64,000 bases of DNA from Arenivirga flava (GTDB lineage Bacteria; Actinomycetota; Actinomycetes; Actinomycetales; Microbacteriaceae), in NCBI RefSeq assembly GCF_030161575.1, contig NZ_BSUL01000001.1:2585809-2649808 (forward strand), given 5' to 3'. Under the pieces are notes generated by a model. It worked only from the letters and a program-made list of their open reading frames with translations. It was not told the origin of the DNA and made no database searches. Positions 29,184-37,515 of this stretch are shown one piece after another. The first letter of the stretch is position 1, and the number at the start of each line of letters is the position of its first letter. Made by a program: the position numbers and the translations under genes.

Positions 29184-30674
29184 TCAGCCCCGGTCGAGGC
29201 GCACGATGACGACGTGCCCGATGCGCACGCGCTCGGTCTCGGAGAACCCGGCGCGGCTGACGAGCCGGGCCTGATCCTCGAGGTCGTGCTGCACCTCGCT
29301 GCCGATGAGGTAGACGCGCTGCGCGTCGTCGAGGCGGTCGAGCGAGGCGGCCAGCGGTGCGCGCTCGGCCCACAGCGTGCCCGCGTCGACGGCGCTGCGC
29401 TCGAGCGTGACGTCGGTCAGGCCGGCGAACGGGTCCGGGTAGGCCGTCGCGATGACCTCCGGGGTGGCCCGGGGGTGGAAGCGCAGGTGGCCGTACACGA
29501 CCGCGGTGGCCATCGCATCCGCTCGATCCGCCGACACCCACGCCGCGACCTCGGGCCAGGCGGTGCCCTCCTTCGCCTCGGGGTGGCGCTGCACACCGAG
29601 CGACGCGAGCCCGAGCGCTGCGATGAGGCCGAGCACGGGCCAGCGGCCGCGGGGGAGCGCCTCGACGCCGACGGCCATCGCGAGCGCGACGAACGGCAGG
29701 CAGACCGTGAGGTACCGGGGGCTGTACAACGGCAGCACGAACGCGGTGATGAGCAGCAGCGCCGCGGTCGGCAGGGCCACCAGCGCGAGCAGCAGCGGGC
29801 CCGAGTGATCGCGCCGGCGCAGCAGCACGATGAGACCGGCGATCGTCAGGACCCAGCCGACGGATGCGGCGACGACGTCGATCGGTCCGCTGGGCCACGA
29901 GAAGCGGTCACCCCCGAACCACTGCTGCACCAGCACGGCGGGCACGAAGCCGACGTCGACCTCGGGCAGCCAGGAGATCTGCCCGCGCTGCCGGACGATG
30001 AGCAGCACGAGCGGAGCGACGGAGGCCGCCGCTGCGCCGCCGGCCACGACGAACCGCCGGAGCGCGGGCCGCGGCCCGCCCAGCACCGCTGCGGCGTGGG
30101 CGATCAGCACCAGGGCCGAGTAGACGAAGACGACCATCGAGAGCGCGGCGAGCGCTGCGTAGCCGATCCACCAGCGTCGTCGCGGGCTGTCGCGGGCGAT
30201 GAGCAGCACGAGCGTGGCGGCGGTGACGAGCAGCGCGGCGAAGGCGTAGGAGCGTCCCTCGGCCCCCATCCAGAGCGTGCGTGGCAGCACAGCGAAGACG
30301 AGACCGGCGAGCAGGCCAAGGCGATGCCCGCCGATCCGGCGGCCGAGCGGCACGAGCAGCGCGGCGGTGGCGCCGACGGCCAGCGCGCTCGGCAGCCTCA
30401 GCGCGAGCGGCGAGTAGCCGGCGACCTCGAACACGACGTGCATGAGCAGGTAGTACGCGGCGTGCACCGCGTCCACGTTCGCGGTCATGGCCCACAGGCC
30501 GTCCCATCCGCGGGTCGTCGCGGTGACGGTGGCGGCCTCGTCGTACCAGACGGAGGGCACGGTGGCGCCGATCAGGGCCAGGGCCGAGGCGAGCGCGCCG
30601 ACGGCGGCCGGCGACCAGCGTCGCAGGGCGCCCGCCGGGATCGTCGCCCGGGGCGTCTCGATGCTGCTGGTCAC
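29184..30674 (-). CDS. GT39-like (ArnT/PMT type) membrane glycosyltransferase
   Basis: A 496-residue integral membrane protein with about 11-12 helices. The first extracytoplasmic loop has the GT-C acidic motif VWYDEAATVT, and the pattern up to HAAYYLLMHVVFEVAGYSPLALRLPSAL matches dolichol/polyprenyl-phosphate-dependent mannosyltransferases of family 39 (PF13231). The last 110 residues form an external domain. GTG 30674 is preferred because GAGGAGG precedes it closely; the start seven codons upstream lacks a good site. It likely adds a sugar to an envelope polymer or protein; the acceptor is unknown. Confidence 0.82.
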   Translation of the reverse strand: MTSSIETPRATIPAGALRRWSPAAVGALASALALIGATVPSVWYDEAATVTATTRGWDGLWAMTANVDAVHAAYYLLMHVVFEVAGYSPLALRLPSALAVGATAALLVPLGRRIGGHRLGLLAGLVFAVLPRTLWMGAEGRSYAFAALLVTAATLVLLIARDSPRRRWWIGYAALAALSMVVFVYSALVLIAHAAAVLGGPRPALRRFVVAGGAAAASVAPLVLLIVRQRGQISWLPEVDVGFVPAVLVQQWFGGDRFSWPSGPIDVVAASVGWVLTIAGLIVLLRRRDHSGPLLLALVALPTAALLLITAFVLPLYSPRYLTVCLPFVALAMAVGVEALPRGRWPVLGLIAALGLASLGVQRHPEAKEGTAWPEVAAWVSADRADAMATAVVYGHLRFHPRATPEVIATAYPDPFAGLTDVTLERSAVDAGTLWAERAPLAASLDRLDDAQRVYLIGSEVQHDLEDQARLVSRAGFSETERVRIGHVVIVRLDRG

Positions 30675-30737
30675 GGAGCCCTCCTCGGGACCCATCGATC
30701 CTGGCGGAGCGGATGGAACGGCCGGTGCGAACAGCCT

Positions 30738-30770
30738 GAAGGCCCGCCGCGCGATGCGCGACGGGCCTTC
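30738..30770 (-). terminator. Terminator after the lipoprotein gene
   Basis: GAAGGCCCG and CGGGCCTTC (30738-30746, 30762-30770) form the outer stem, with an inner GCGC pair. It lies 16 bases beyond the stop of the minus-strand lipoprotein gene. Confidence 0.75.
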
Positions 30771-30786
30771 GGTGGTGCTGCGGTGA

Positions 30787-31476
30787 TCAGCTCGCGGCGC
30801 GAGCGGTGATCTTCGCGATGCCGACGACCAGCTGGTCGGTGACGGCGTCGGTGTTGAACGTCTGGTTCAGCAGCGGGGCGGCGTCCTCGCTGATGTAGAC
30901 GGTCGTGCCCTCGAGCACGGCGTTGCCGTCAGCGTCCATCTCGAGCGGGTTCAGCGTGGAGCCGTCGAGGTTGAAGATGAAGACGTCCTCGCCGGCGACC
31001 TCGCCGTTGACGGTCACGGTGCCCGTGAGCTCCGAGGTGCCCGGGTCGATGACGAAGTCGGTCAGCTCGACGACGGTGTCGCCGGCCGTGAGCGAGATGC
31101 CGGAGCCCTCGTGGTCGATCTCGCCCTGCACGTACGGACGGTAGTCCTCGGCCGGGTCGTAGTAGTCGACGTTGCCGCCGGTGATCGGGAAGGCGAGCAC
31201 GCCCTCCGGGCTCAGCGTGGCGCCGCCGATGACGCCCGGGGTCAGGCCGAGCGTGCCGAGGGCCTCGACGAAGCCGGCGTCCAGGGTGACCTGGGTGTCG
31301 ACGCCGTCCAGCGCGGGGATCGAGGCGAGGGGCTCGGGGTCGGCGGCGGGGGCCTCTTCGCTCGGGGAGCTCTCCGTGGTGGGCTCCTCCTCGGCGGGGG
31401 TCGAGCAGGCGGCGAGGCTTCCGACGAGGAGGCCGGCGGCGGCGATGCCGATGGTGGTCTTGTAGAGCTTGCGCAT
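30787..31476 (-). CDS. Putative lipoprotein of unknown function
   Basis: A 229-residue exported protein. The signal peptide MRKLYKTTIGIAAAGLLVGS ends in a lipobox LAAC at about residues 21-24, followed by an acidic low-complexity linker (TPAEEEPTTESSPSEEAP). The mature domain is all-beta in character, with motifs ITGGNVDYYDP, ISLTAGDTVVELTDFVIDPG and LTGTVTVNGE; the layout recalls HtaA-like repeats, but no family is assigned with confidence. Unlike most neighbours it uses a leader: an AGAGGATC site precedes the ATG. It lies between two membrane glycosyltransferase genes on the same strand. Confidence 0.75.
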   Translation of the reverse strand: MRKLYKTTIGIAAAGLLVGSLAACSTPAEEEPTTESSPSEEAPAADPEPLASIPALDGVDTQVTLDAGFVEALGTLGLTPGVIGGATLSPEGVLAFPITGGNVDYYDPAEDYRPYVQGEIDHEGSGISLTAGDTVVELTDFVIDPGTSELTGTVTVNGEVAGEDVFIFNLDGSTLNPLEMDADGNAVLEGTTVYISEDAAPLLNQTFNTDAVTDQLVVGIAKITARAAS

Positions 31477-31605
31477 GATGGTGATCCTCTGTGTGCGGTG
31501 ACTTGCGGACGTCAGGGGATTCGCCGACCCGGCGGGATCGGATTGCAGGTTCGCTCGAATTCGCTCGGCCTCGTCGCGCCGCGATCGGCCATAAACCACC
31601 GCTGA

Positions 31606-32997
31606 TCAGGTTTTTTCGTGCGAGATCGGTCCTCGGAACGGGTTCCGGATTTCTCGCAGCGCGCGCAGGTGCCATCCAGGTTGGGCCCTCCGAACGGTGC
31701 CGACGACGATGCCGACGACCGCGAGGACGACCGCGAGGCGGGCCGCGGGGACGTCGGGGAAGAGCAGTCGCTCGGTCAGCGCGAGCGGCACCAGCAGCCA
31801 CTCCCAGCGTCCGGTCATGGCGATCATCGGCAGCAGCAGCAGCGCGTACCAGGGGTAGCGCGGCGTCACGACGAGCAGCACGACACCGATCATCACCAGC
31901 TGGCCGAGCCACGGGTCGGCGGGATCGGTCTTGCGCCAGACGAGCACGGCGGCGACGGCGATCAGCGCCGCGGCGAGCAGGGTGGCGCCGAGGCCCGGAG
32001 CCAGCCAGCTCAGCATGATGAACCGCTCGCCGGACTCGTAGCCCTCCTCGGAGAGGTAGCCGGGCAGATAGCCCAGCACACCCGGACCGTCGCTCAGCAC
32101 GGCCGGCACGTAGACGAGCAGGAAGACCGCGACGGCCGCGAGCGCCGTGCGCCACCAGCCGGGCCGCGCGAGCGCCGGGGCTCCGATGACGGGGATGAGC
32201 TTGGTGGCGACGGATGCGCCGAGCGCGATCCCGGCGAGCCATCGCCGGTTCGAGGCGGCCGCCATCGTCGCGAGCACGAGCAGCAGGGCGCCGAGCGCGT
32301 CGATGTGCGAGTTGGTGACCGCCTCGGTCGCCACGAGCGGGCACCACGCCCACAGCGCCGCCCAGCGCGGATCGCGCCCGGCCCGGTGCAGCGCGCGCAG
32401 CAGCAGTCCGGTGACCGCGAGCGAGATCAGCAGGCCGAGCACCTGCATGGGCTGGTACTGGGCCTCGACCGGCACGAGCCAGCGCACCGCCGCGAAGGCC
32501 GCCTGCGCGACGGGCGGGTAGATCGTCGGCACGGTCGCGCGGTTGATCGTGGAGCAGAGCACCTCACCCGTGCCGACCTCCTCGAAGGTCATGACCCGCT
32601 CGCCGTCGCAGCCTCCGTCGACGGATGGGGGGAACAGCCAGTCGGTGCGCAGCTCGGCCAGCGCGGGGTCGGCGGGCACGTGCGCGTAGGGCGAGACGCC
32701 GGCGTTCTGCACGATGCCGTCCCAGGCGTAGCGGGCGGAGTCGGTGCTGGTGTTCGGCGGGCCGGCCAGCGCGGCGCCGCCGATCGCGACCGCTCCGAGC
32801 AGCACGATCGTGACCGCCTTGCGGCCGTGAACACCCCGCAGCGACCACAGCGCGGCGGCGAAGAGCAGCCAGAGCACCGCGGTGATCACCGGCAGGGTCA
32901 CCCGGTCGGTGCGGAAGTAGAACGGCAGGGCGGCGGCTGAGAAGGCCGTCAGCGCCGCGGAGACCAGGAGCAGGATGACGGTCAGGGGCGCTCGCAT
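31606..32997 (-). CDS. GT87-like membrane glycosyltransferase (DUF2029)
   Basis: A 463-residue protein with about 12 helices. The arrangement of an extracytoplasmic first loop (SARYAWDGIVQNAGVSPYAHV), TVPTIYPPVAQAAFAAVRWL, the helix NSHIDALGALLLVLA and VATKLIPVIGAPAL matches GT87-type polyprenyl-phosphomannose mannosyltransferases of actinobacteria. ATG 32997 is preferred over 33006 because CAGGAT ends seven bases upstream, fitting a leaderless start. The product could act in lipomannan-type glycolipid synthesis; this is inferred from the family. Confidence 0.78.
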   Translation of the reverse strand: MRAPLTVILLLVSAALTAFSAAALPFYFRTDRVTLPVITAVLWLLFAAALWSLRGVHGRKAVTIVLLGAVAIGGAALAGPPNTSTDSARYAWDGIVQNAGVSPYAHVPADPALAELRTDWLFPPSVDGGCDGERVMTFEEVGTGEVLCSTINRATVPTIYPPVAQAAFAAVRWLVPVEAQYQPMQVLGLLISLAVTGLLLRALHRAGRDPRWAALWAWCPLVATEAVTNSHIDALGALLLVLATMAAASNRRWLAGIALGASVATKLIPVIGAPALARPGWWRTALAAVAVFLLVYVPAVLSDGPGVLGYLPGYLSEEGYESGERFIMLSWLAPGLGATLLAAALIAVAAVLVWRKTDPADPWLGQLVMIGVVLLVVTPRYPWYALLLLPMIAMTGRWEWLLVPLALTERLLFPDVPAARLAVVLAVVGIVVGTVRRAQPGWHLRALREIRNPFRGPISHEKT

Positions 32998-33072
32998 GCG
33001 GCCCATCCTGTCCTATCGCCGAGCCGCTCCGAAGAGCATGCCGAGCGCACGACCAGCCGAACGGAGCCGACG

Positions 33073-34278
33073 ATGACGCCACGCGAAGCCGTCGCCGCGA
33101 TCGAGCGGGGCATGAGCGCCTACCGCGCCCGCCTCGCGTCGCCCACGCGCACGCCCCGGATGGCCGTCGTGCTCGGGCGCCTGCTCGGCGTCGCCTTCCT
33201 CGTCTGCTTCGGCACGGGCCTGTACAGCCACTTCCTGCAGGACCCGCTCCCGTGGATGGTGTTCCCGACGCGCCCGACGCAGCTCTACCAGTGGACCCAG
33301 GGCCTGCACATCACGGCCGGCATCCTCTGCTTCCCGCTGCTGCTCGGCAAGCTGCACGTCGTCTACCCGCAGCTCTTCCAGACGCCCGCGGTCCGCTCCC
33401 TCCCGCACCTCCTGGAGCGCGCGTCGATCGCCCTGCTCGTCGCCTCGTCGCTCGTGCAGATCGTCATCGGCTTCATCAACACGGTGCAGTGGTACCAGCT
33501 GTTCCCGTTCCCGTTCCGCCAGACCCACTACGCGCTCTCCTTCGTCGTCATCGGCTCGCTGGCCGTGCACATCGGCGTGAAGCTGCCGGTGATCCTGCGG
33601 CACTGGCGGTCGCGCCCCCGCGAGGAGACGACGGCGAGCGGAGCGACGGGCCGGCTGCACCGGTGGATGGACGGATCGCCGACCGCGACCCGCCGCGCCT
33701 TCCTCGGCACCGTCGCCGCGGGCTCCGCCGCCGTCGTTCTGACGACCGGCGGCCAGTCCTTCGCTCCGCTGCAGCCGCTCAACCTCTTCGCCCCACGCGA
33801 CCCCCGCATCGGCCCGCAGGGGCTGCCGATCAACCGCACCGCCGAGGACGCCGGCGTCGTGCAGCTCGCCAGGTCCGCCGGCTGGACGCTCTCGATCGTC
33901 GACGGCGACCGCCGCACGGTGCTGGATGCGGATGCGCTGCGAGACCTGGAGCAGGTGACCGTCGACCTGCCGATCGCCTGCGTCGAAGGCTGGAGCCGCA
34001 TGGCGACCTGGTCCGGCGTGCGCGTGCGCGACCTGCTCGACCTGGTGGGCGCCGCTCCGGACGTCGCGGTGCGCGCGGTGAGTCTGGAGACGAAGGGCGC
34101 GTACGGGGTCAGCGAGATCGGGCCGGAGTTCGTGCGCGATCCGCTCACGCTCGTCGCGCTGCGGTTGAACGGCGAGGTGCTCGACATCGACCACGGCTAC
34201 CCGGCGCGCATCATCTCGCCGGCGCGGCCCGGCGTGCTGCAGACGAAGTGGCTGAGCCGGCTGGAGGTGATCGCGTGA
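33073..34278 (+). CDS. Membrane-anchored molybdopterin oxidoreductase (cytochrome b-like N-terminus, sulfite oxidase-like C-terminus)
   Basis: A 401-residue fusion. The first half has four helices with spaced His residues (QGLHITAGILCFPLL, GKLHVV, RQTHYALSFVVIG, GSLAVHIGVK) like a di-heme cytochrome b. At about residue 212 a twin-arginine motif TRRAFLGTVAAGSAAVVL begins another hydrophobic segment. The C-terminal half is a sulfite oxidase-type molybdopterin domain with the Mo-ligating Cys in LPIACVEGWSRMATWSGV. The layout suggests Sec insertion of the cytochrome part and Tat export of the Mo domain. It overlaps the next gene (GTGA). The substrate is unknown. Confidence 0.82.
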   Translation: MTPREAVAAIERGMSAYRARLASPTRTPRMAVVLGRLLGVAFLVCFGTGLYSHFLQDPLPWMVFPTRPTQLYQWTQGLHITAGILCFPLLLGKLHVVYPQLFQTPAVRSLPHLLERASIALLVASSLVQIVIGFINTVQWYQLFPFPFRQTHYALSFVVIGSLAVHIGVKLPVILRHWRSRPREETTASGATGRLHRWMDGSPTATRRAFLGTVAAGSAAVVLTTGGQSFAPLQPLNLFAPRDPRIGPQGLPINRTAEDAGVVQLARSAGWTLSIVDGDRRTVLDADALRDLEQVTVDLPIACVEGWSRMATWSGVRVRDLLDLVGAAPDVAVRAVSLETKGAYGVSEIGPEFVRDPLTLVALRLNGEVLDIDHGYPARIISPARPGVLQTKWLSRLEVIA

Positions 34279-34745
34279 CCGCCGTGCGGCGCTGGCAGCT
34301 CGCGTTCATCGCGGTCGGGGTCCTGGTCATCGGTCTGGGCGGCCTGGTGCTGCTGCTCGATGTGAACCCGGCGCGGTACCTCGGCATCGCGCTCTGGTTC
34401 GCCGGGGCGCTCGTGCTGCACGACGCCGTCCTGGCGCCCATCGTGCTCGGCGTGCACCTGCTGCTGCGTCGGGTCGGCCGGCGCGTGCCGCTCTCCGTGG
34501 TCCTCATCCTGCAGGCCGCGCTCGTGGTCGCGGCCCTGGTGACCGCGCTCGTCCTGCCGGAGATCCTCAAGCAGGGCATCGGCAGTGCGAACCCGACGAT
34601 CCTGCCGCTCGACTACGCGGGCAACCTCATCCGCTTCCAGGCCGGTCTCGCGCTCGTCACCGCGGCGGCGATCGCCGTCGTGCTGGCGCGCGGGCGGCGG
34701 GAACACGTCGAGCGGCCGAGACGGGACGACCCCGACGGCGGCTAG
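34275..34745 (+). CDS. Four-helix membrane protein, partner of the molybdopterin enzyme
   Basis: A 156-residue protein with four hydrophobic segments (FIAVGVLVIGLGGLVLLL, YLGIALWFAGALVLHDAVLAP, VVLILQAALVVAALVTALVL, FQAGLALVTAAAIAVVLA). The GTG start overlaps the stop of the oxidoreductase, so the two are probably made together. No family is recognised with certainty. A charged tail of about 20 residues ends the protein. Its 3' end overlaps the convergent Pr6Pr gene by four bases. Confidence 0.75.
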   Translation: MTAVRRWQLAFIAVGVLVIGLGGLVLLLDVNPARYLGIALWFAGALVLHDAVLAPIVLGVHLLLRRVGRRVPLSVVLILQAALVVAALVTALVLPEILKQGIGSANPTILPLDYAGNLIRFQAGLALVTAAAIAVVLARGRREHVERPRRDDPDGG

Positions 34746-35470
34746 GCCGACTGATCGCCGAGCGGTGCCGGACGGCCGCGCCACCGGCCGATCGCGACCT
34801 CCGTCAGCGTCACGACCACGAAGAGCGCGGCGATGCCGAGCACCCAGAGCGCGACGCCGCCGTACCCGCCGGCGGTCGCGGGGTCCAGGAACGGGTACGG
34901 GTACCACGGGGGCCTGCCGGTCGAGAATGACTCCCTGAACGGGCCGGTGGCGAGCGTCAGCGCCGACCAGGCGAGCGGCAGCACGAGGCCCCAGAGGGCG
35001 GCCGACCACGGCAGCGCCCGTCGCCGAGGGGCGAACAGCAGGTCGGCGAGCACGAACAGCGGTCCGACGACGTGGTGGACGGCGTTGGACCAGCCGCTGC
35101 TGATGTCGGCGTCGCCCACGGAGCGCAGCACGACGTTGTAGACCAGGCCGGTCACGATCATCGCCGTCGACATCGACACCAGCAGGATCGCCAGCCATCG
35201 CGGGTCGAGCGGCTCGGGCACGCGCAGGGTCCGCACGCCGGCGATCGCGAGCACCACGATCAGCGAGGTGTTCGACAGGACCGTGAAGAAGGTGAACAGG
35301 CGGCCGATGGCCGTGATGGGCTCGATGTCGAGCGCCTCCGCGAGCTGCGCGGCGAGTCTCGCCTGCTCGAACGTGGCGGCGATCGCGACGATGACGACGA
35401 GGAGCCTGAGGACCGCCCAGACGGTGTCGATCCGCGAGGCGGACCCGATGGAGGGCGACGTGACGGTCAT
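34742..35470 (-). CDS. Pr6Pr family membrane protein
   Basis: A 242-residue protein with six to seven helices and the family features FTFFTVLSNTSLIVVLAIAG, a His pair in WSNAVHHVVGPLFVLADLLF and PWYPYPFLDP. Members of this FAR-17a/AIG1-like group are widespread in actinobacteria and have no settled function. It is transcribed divergently from the small-protein cluster. Confidence 0.83.
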   Translation of the reverse strand: MTVTSPSIGSASRIDTVWAVLRLLVVIVAIAATFEQARLAAQLAEALDIEPITAIGRLFTFFTVLSNTSLIVVLAIAGVRTLRVPEPLDPRWLAILLVSMSTAMIVTGLVYNVVLRSVGDADISSGWSNAVHHVVGPLFVLADLLFAPRRRALPWSAALWGLVLPLAWSALTLATGPFRESFSTGRPPWYPYPFLDPATAGGYGGVALWVLGIAALFVVVTLTEVAIGRWRGRPAPLGDQSA

Positions 35471-35521
35471 GAGGGGATGCTCCCACAGTGCTGGTCGGGG
35501 GCGGTTATCCGCTCAGCGATG

Positions 35522-35560
35522 TAGCTAGAGGCAGATATTGCTAGAGCAACTAGCTATATG
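35522..35560. promoter_or_regulatory. AT-rich promoter region with GCTAG-N5-CTAGC operator-like repeat
   Basis: A perfect inverted repeat GCTAG-N5-CTAGC lies at 35540-35554, with an extra TAGCTAG half site at 35522-35528 and a TATATG immediately after it. The stretch is far more AT-rich than its surroundings and precedes the small-protein cluster. It looks like a MarR- or GntR-type operator over a promoter; the regulator is not identified. Confidence 0.5.
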
Positions 35561-35609
35561 ACAGAGTCGTTCTTGTACCGAACGAATCCTCGAGCGGAGG
35601 AGTCCTGCC

Positions 35610-35975
35610 ATGAGCATCGACCGCACCACCCACCTGTCGGCCGTCCCGACCGTCGACGCGCTGACCGCGTCCGAGGCCGCAGTCGCCGACACCGTCGCCG
35701 TCTACAGCCGACCCGGCATCGACGGCACGCCCACCGTCGTGATCGAGATCACCGACATGCGCCGCAACCTGATGGCGCGCAGCGTCATCGACACCGACGC
35801 CGAGCGCGAGGTGGCCGCCGACTTCGTGCTCGTCGACTCGCTCGTCGAGCGCTGCGGCTCCTGGCGCATCGACCCGATCCACAAGCACAAGCGCCTCGTG
35901 GCCATGGTCACGATCCGCAGCAGCGACGAGCTGCCCGAGTACGCGAAGCAGCGCTCCAACGCCCTCTCCGCCTGA
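35610..35975 (+). CDS. Hypothetical protein, first of a small-protein cluster
   Basis: A 121-residue soluble protein not recognised as any family. The sequence alternates polar and beta-like stretches (TPTVVIEITDMRRNLMARSV, ADFVLVDSLVERCGSWRIDP) and has one Cys. GGAGGAG lies well placed before the ATG. It is the first gene behind the AT-rich operator region, and four more very small genes follow within 900 bases, so it may lead an operon. Confidence 0.65.
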   Translation: MSIDRTTHLSAVPTVDALTASEAAVADTVAVYSRPGIDGTPTVVIEITDMRRNLMARSVIDTDAEREVAADFVLVDSLVERCGSWRIDPIHKHKRLVAMVTIRSSDELPEYAKQRSNALSA

Positions 35976-36046
35976 CCCCACCGACCCTCACTCGACCGAC
36001 GCATCCGCACGAGACGCACGAGACGCACGGAACCAGGGATGACAGC

Positions 36047-36328
36047 ATGACCCTTCTCGACCAGCCCACGCGGGCCACAGGCACCGACGACCGCATCGCA
36101 TCCGCTCGCATCGAGCACCCCGTGTTCGGGCACGCCCGGAGGGCGACCGTGCATCCGGAATCCATGACGCGGTACCGCGTCAGCCACGGCGACGCGGTGA
36201 TCGGCTACCTCGAGGCGGCCGGACCGATCTGGGTCGCCCTCGCCGGACCGTTCGCGGACCGGGCCGTCGAGGTCGGCCAGCACCGCATCTTCGCGGCGGC
36301 GCTGCGGATGCTCACCGATCCGGCCTGA
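36047..36328 (+). CDS. Hypothetical small protein
   Basis: A 93-residue soluble protein beginning MTLLDQPTRATGTDDR. The C-terminal half (SMTRYRVSHGDAVIGYLEAA and ALAGPFADRAVEVGQHRIFA) has the look of a compact alpha/beta fold; no family is recognised. ATG 36047 is preferred; an ATG at 36039 in another frame is not. It probably shares the promoter near 35540. Confidence 0.6.
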   Translation: MTLLDQPTRATGTDDRIASARIEHPVFGHARRATVHPESMTRYRVSHGDAVIGYLEAAGPIWVALAGPFADRAVEVGQHRIFAAALRMLTDPA

Positions 36329-36332
36329 GGCG

Positions 36333-36440
36333 ATGACGATGAGCGACGACCTGCGCCCCGCGACCCGAGCGGTCCCCGCCCGGCCGCGCACGATCCAGTC
36401 CGTCCTCGCGGCGTTCCTGCTGCGCACGCTGCGCGGCTGA
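36333..36440 (+). CDS. Very short frame (35 codons), possibly coding
   Basis: The frame MTMSDDLRPATRAVPARPRT and 15 further residues ends in a short amphipathic segment (SVLAAFLLRTLRG). It fits neatly between its neighbours, but no clear ribosome binding site is present and no homologue is known to me. It may start at the second ATG, 36339. Confidence 0.35.
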   Translation: MTMSDDLRPATRAVPARPRTIQSVLAAFLLRTLRG

Positions 36441-36455
36441 ACCGGGGAGACGACC

Positions 36456-36656
36456 ATGGAACGCGCCCTGCAGGAGCTCAGCCGCATCGGTGACGAGCAC
36501 GAGCGCATCACGGCCGCGCAGCGCCGCAGCCTCGTCGAGCTGCGCGCCCGCAGCGTCGCGCTCGTGCTGCGCGGCGTACCGATCGACGAGGTCGCCTCGG
36601 CGGTCGGGCTCTCCACCGTGGCGGTCGCCGGATGGATGGCGCCCGCCTCCTCCTGA
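36456..36656 (+). CDS. Small helix-turn-helix-like protein
   Basis: A 66-residue all-alpha protein. The C-terminal part RGVPIDEVASAVGLSTVAVA reads as a helix-turn-helix with the usual Gly in the turn, preceded by a long charged helix (ELSRIGDEHERITAAQRRSL) that could dimerise. GGGGAGACGACC precedes the ATG. It may be a DNA-binding regulator of the local cluster; this is inference. Confidence 0.6.
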   Translation: MERALQELSRIGDEHERITAAQRRSLVELRARSVALVLRGVPIDEVASAVGLSTVAVAGWMAPASS

Positions 36657-36707
36657 CCGGCAGCTGCACCTGCGGAGCCCGCCTTCCGCGGGCGTTACGG
36701 TCGGCCC

Positions 36708-36866
36708 ATGTACCTCGGCGCCCCGGTCTGCCCCAACTGCTCGGGAGCGCTCGACGCCGCGGGGAGCGCCGAGGCGGCGCACTGGCACTGCCCGGTGTGC
36801 GACCTCGTCGTGCTGGACACGCCGGAGACGGCCACGCCGGTGGGCCAGCCGGCTCGCGACGCCTGA
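36708..36866 (+). CDS. Small zinc-ribbon protein
   Basis: A 52-residue protein with two Cys pairs, CPNC (residues 8-11) and HWHCPVCD (pair at about 28-31), the layout of a zinc ribbon. The tail is flexible and acidic. A -10-like TACGGT ends six bases before the ATG, so the message is probably leaderless. It is too short for most gene finders. Its role is unknown; zinc ribbons of this size often bind RNA, DNA or protein partners. Confidence 0.6.
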   Translation: MYLGAPVCPNCSGALDAAGSAEAAHWHCPVCDLVVLDTPETATPVGQPARDA

Positions 36867-36879
36867 ACGCCTCCTCCGC

Positions 36880-37515
36880 TCAGCCCTGGAGGGCGACCCT
36901 GCTGTCCAGGTAGCGGAAGGTCGCGGCGAAGCGCGTGAGCGGGTCCGCCTCGGCGACCTCCATCGCCGCGTCGTAGGTGTCCACGTCCGTCAGCGTCGCG
37001 AGGGTGCGCAGCCGCAGCCCCGCCTCCTCGATGCGGCGGCGCTGCTGCAGCGCGGTGTCGTCGCGCGACATCGGCACGCCGCGCAGCAGATCGCCGGTCG
37101 GCTCGCGGAAGCCCAGCGACCACCAGCCGCCGTCGCTGGCGGGGCCCATGACCGCGTCCGCGTCGTCCGGCCAGCCGCCCAGCGGCACGGCGAGGTGCTC
37201 GAACCGCAGCTGCGGCGTGTCCATGCCGATCAGCACGCACGGCTCGTCGACCGCGTCGAACACCGCGCCGAGGCGCACGTCGAGCGAGCCCTCGACCTGG
37301 CGCACCACCTCGAAGCCCTCCGCGCCCGCGGGAGGCTGGTCGCCGTCCCAGAGCAGGATGCGCCGGCTGGCGGGAGCGTCGCGGACGAACTCCAGGCTGT
37401 CGGCGAGGCAGGCGGCGGCCACGTCGGCGGCCTCCTCGAGCGTGAGGGGCGGATGCAGGCGGGTCTTCGCCCGCCCCGGCAGCGGCGGCTTGGCGATCAG
37501 GATCAGTGTCGTCAT
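36880..37515 (-). CDS. DUF2064 glycosyltransferase-like protein
   Basis: A 211-residue soluble protein of the GT-A/nucleotidyltransferase fold (TIGR04282 group). The N-terminal MTTLILIAKPPLPGRAKTRL and the acidic motif VLIGMDTPQLR (the DxD-like site) are typical, followed by GPASDGGWWSLGF. It overlaps the upstream glycosyltransferase gene by four bases and belongs to a three-gene sugar operon. The donor and acceptor are unknown. Confidence 0.85.
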   Translation of the reverse strand: MTTLILIAKPPLPGRAKTRLHPPLTLEEAADVAAACLADSLEFVRDAPASRRILLWDGDQPPAGAEGFEVVRQVEGSLDVRLGAVFDAVDEPCVLIGMDTPQLRFEHLAVPLGGWPDDADAVMGPASDGGWWSLGFREPTGDLLRGVPMSRDDTALQQRRRIEEAGLRLRTLATLTDVDTYDAAMEVAEADPLTRFAATFRYLDSRVALQG

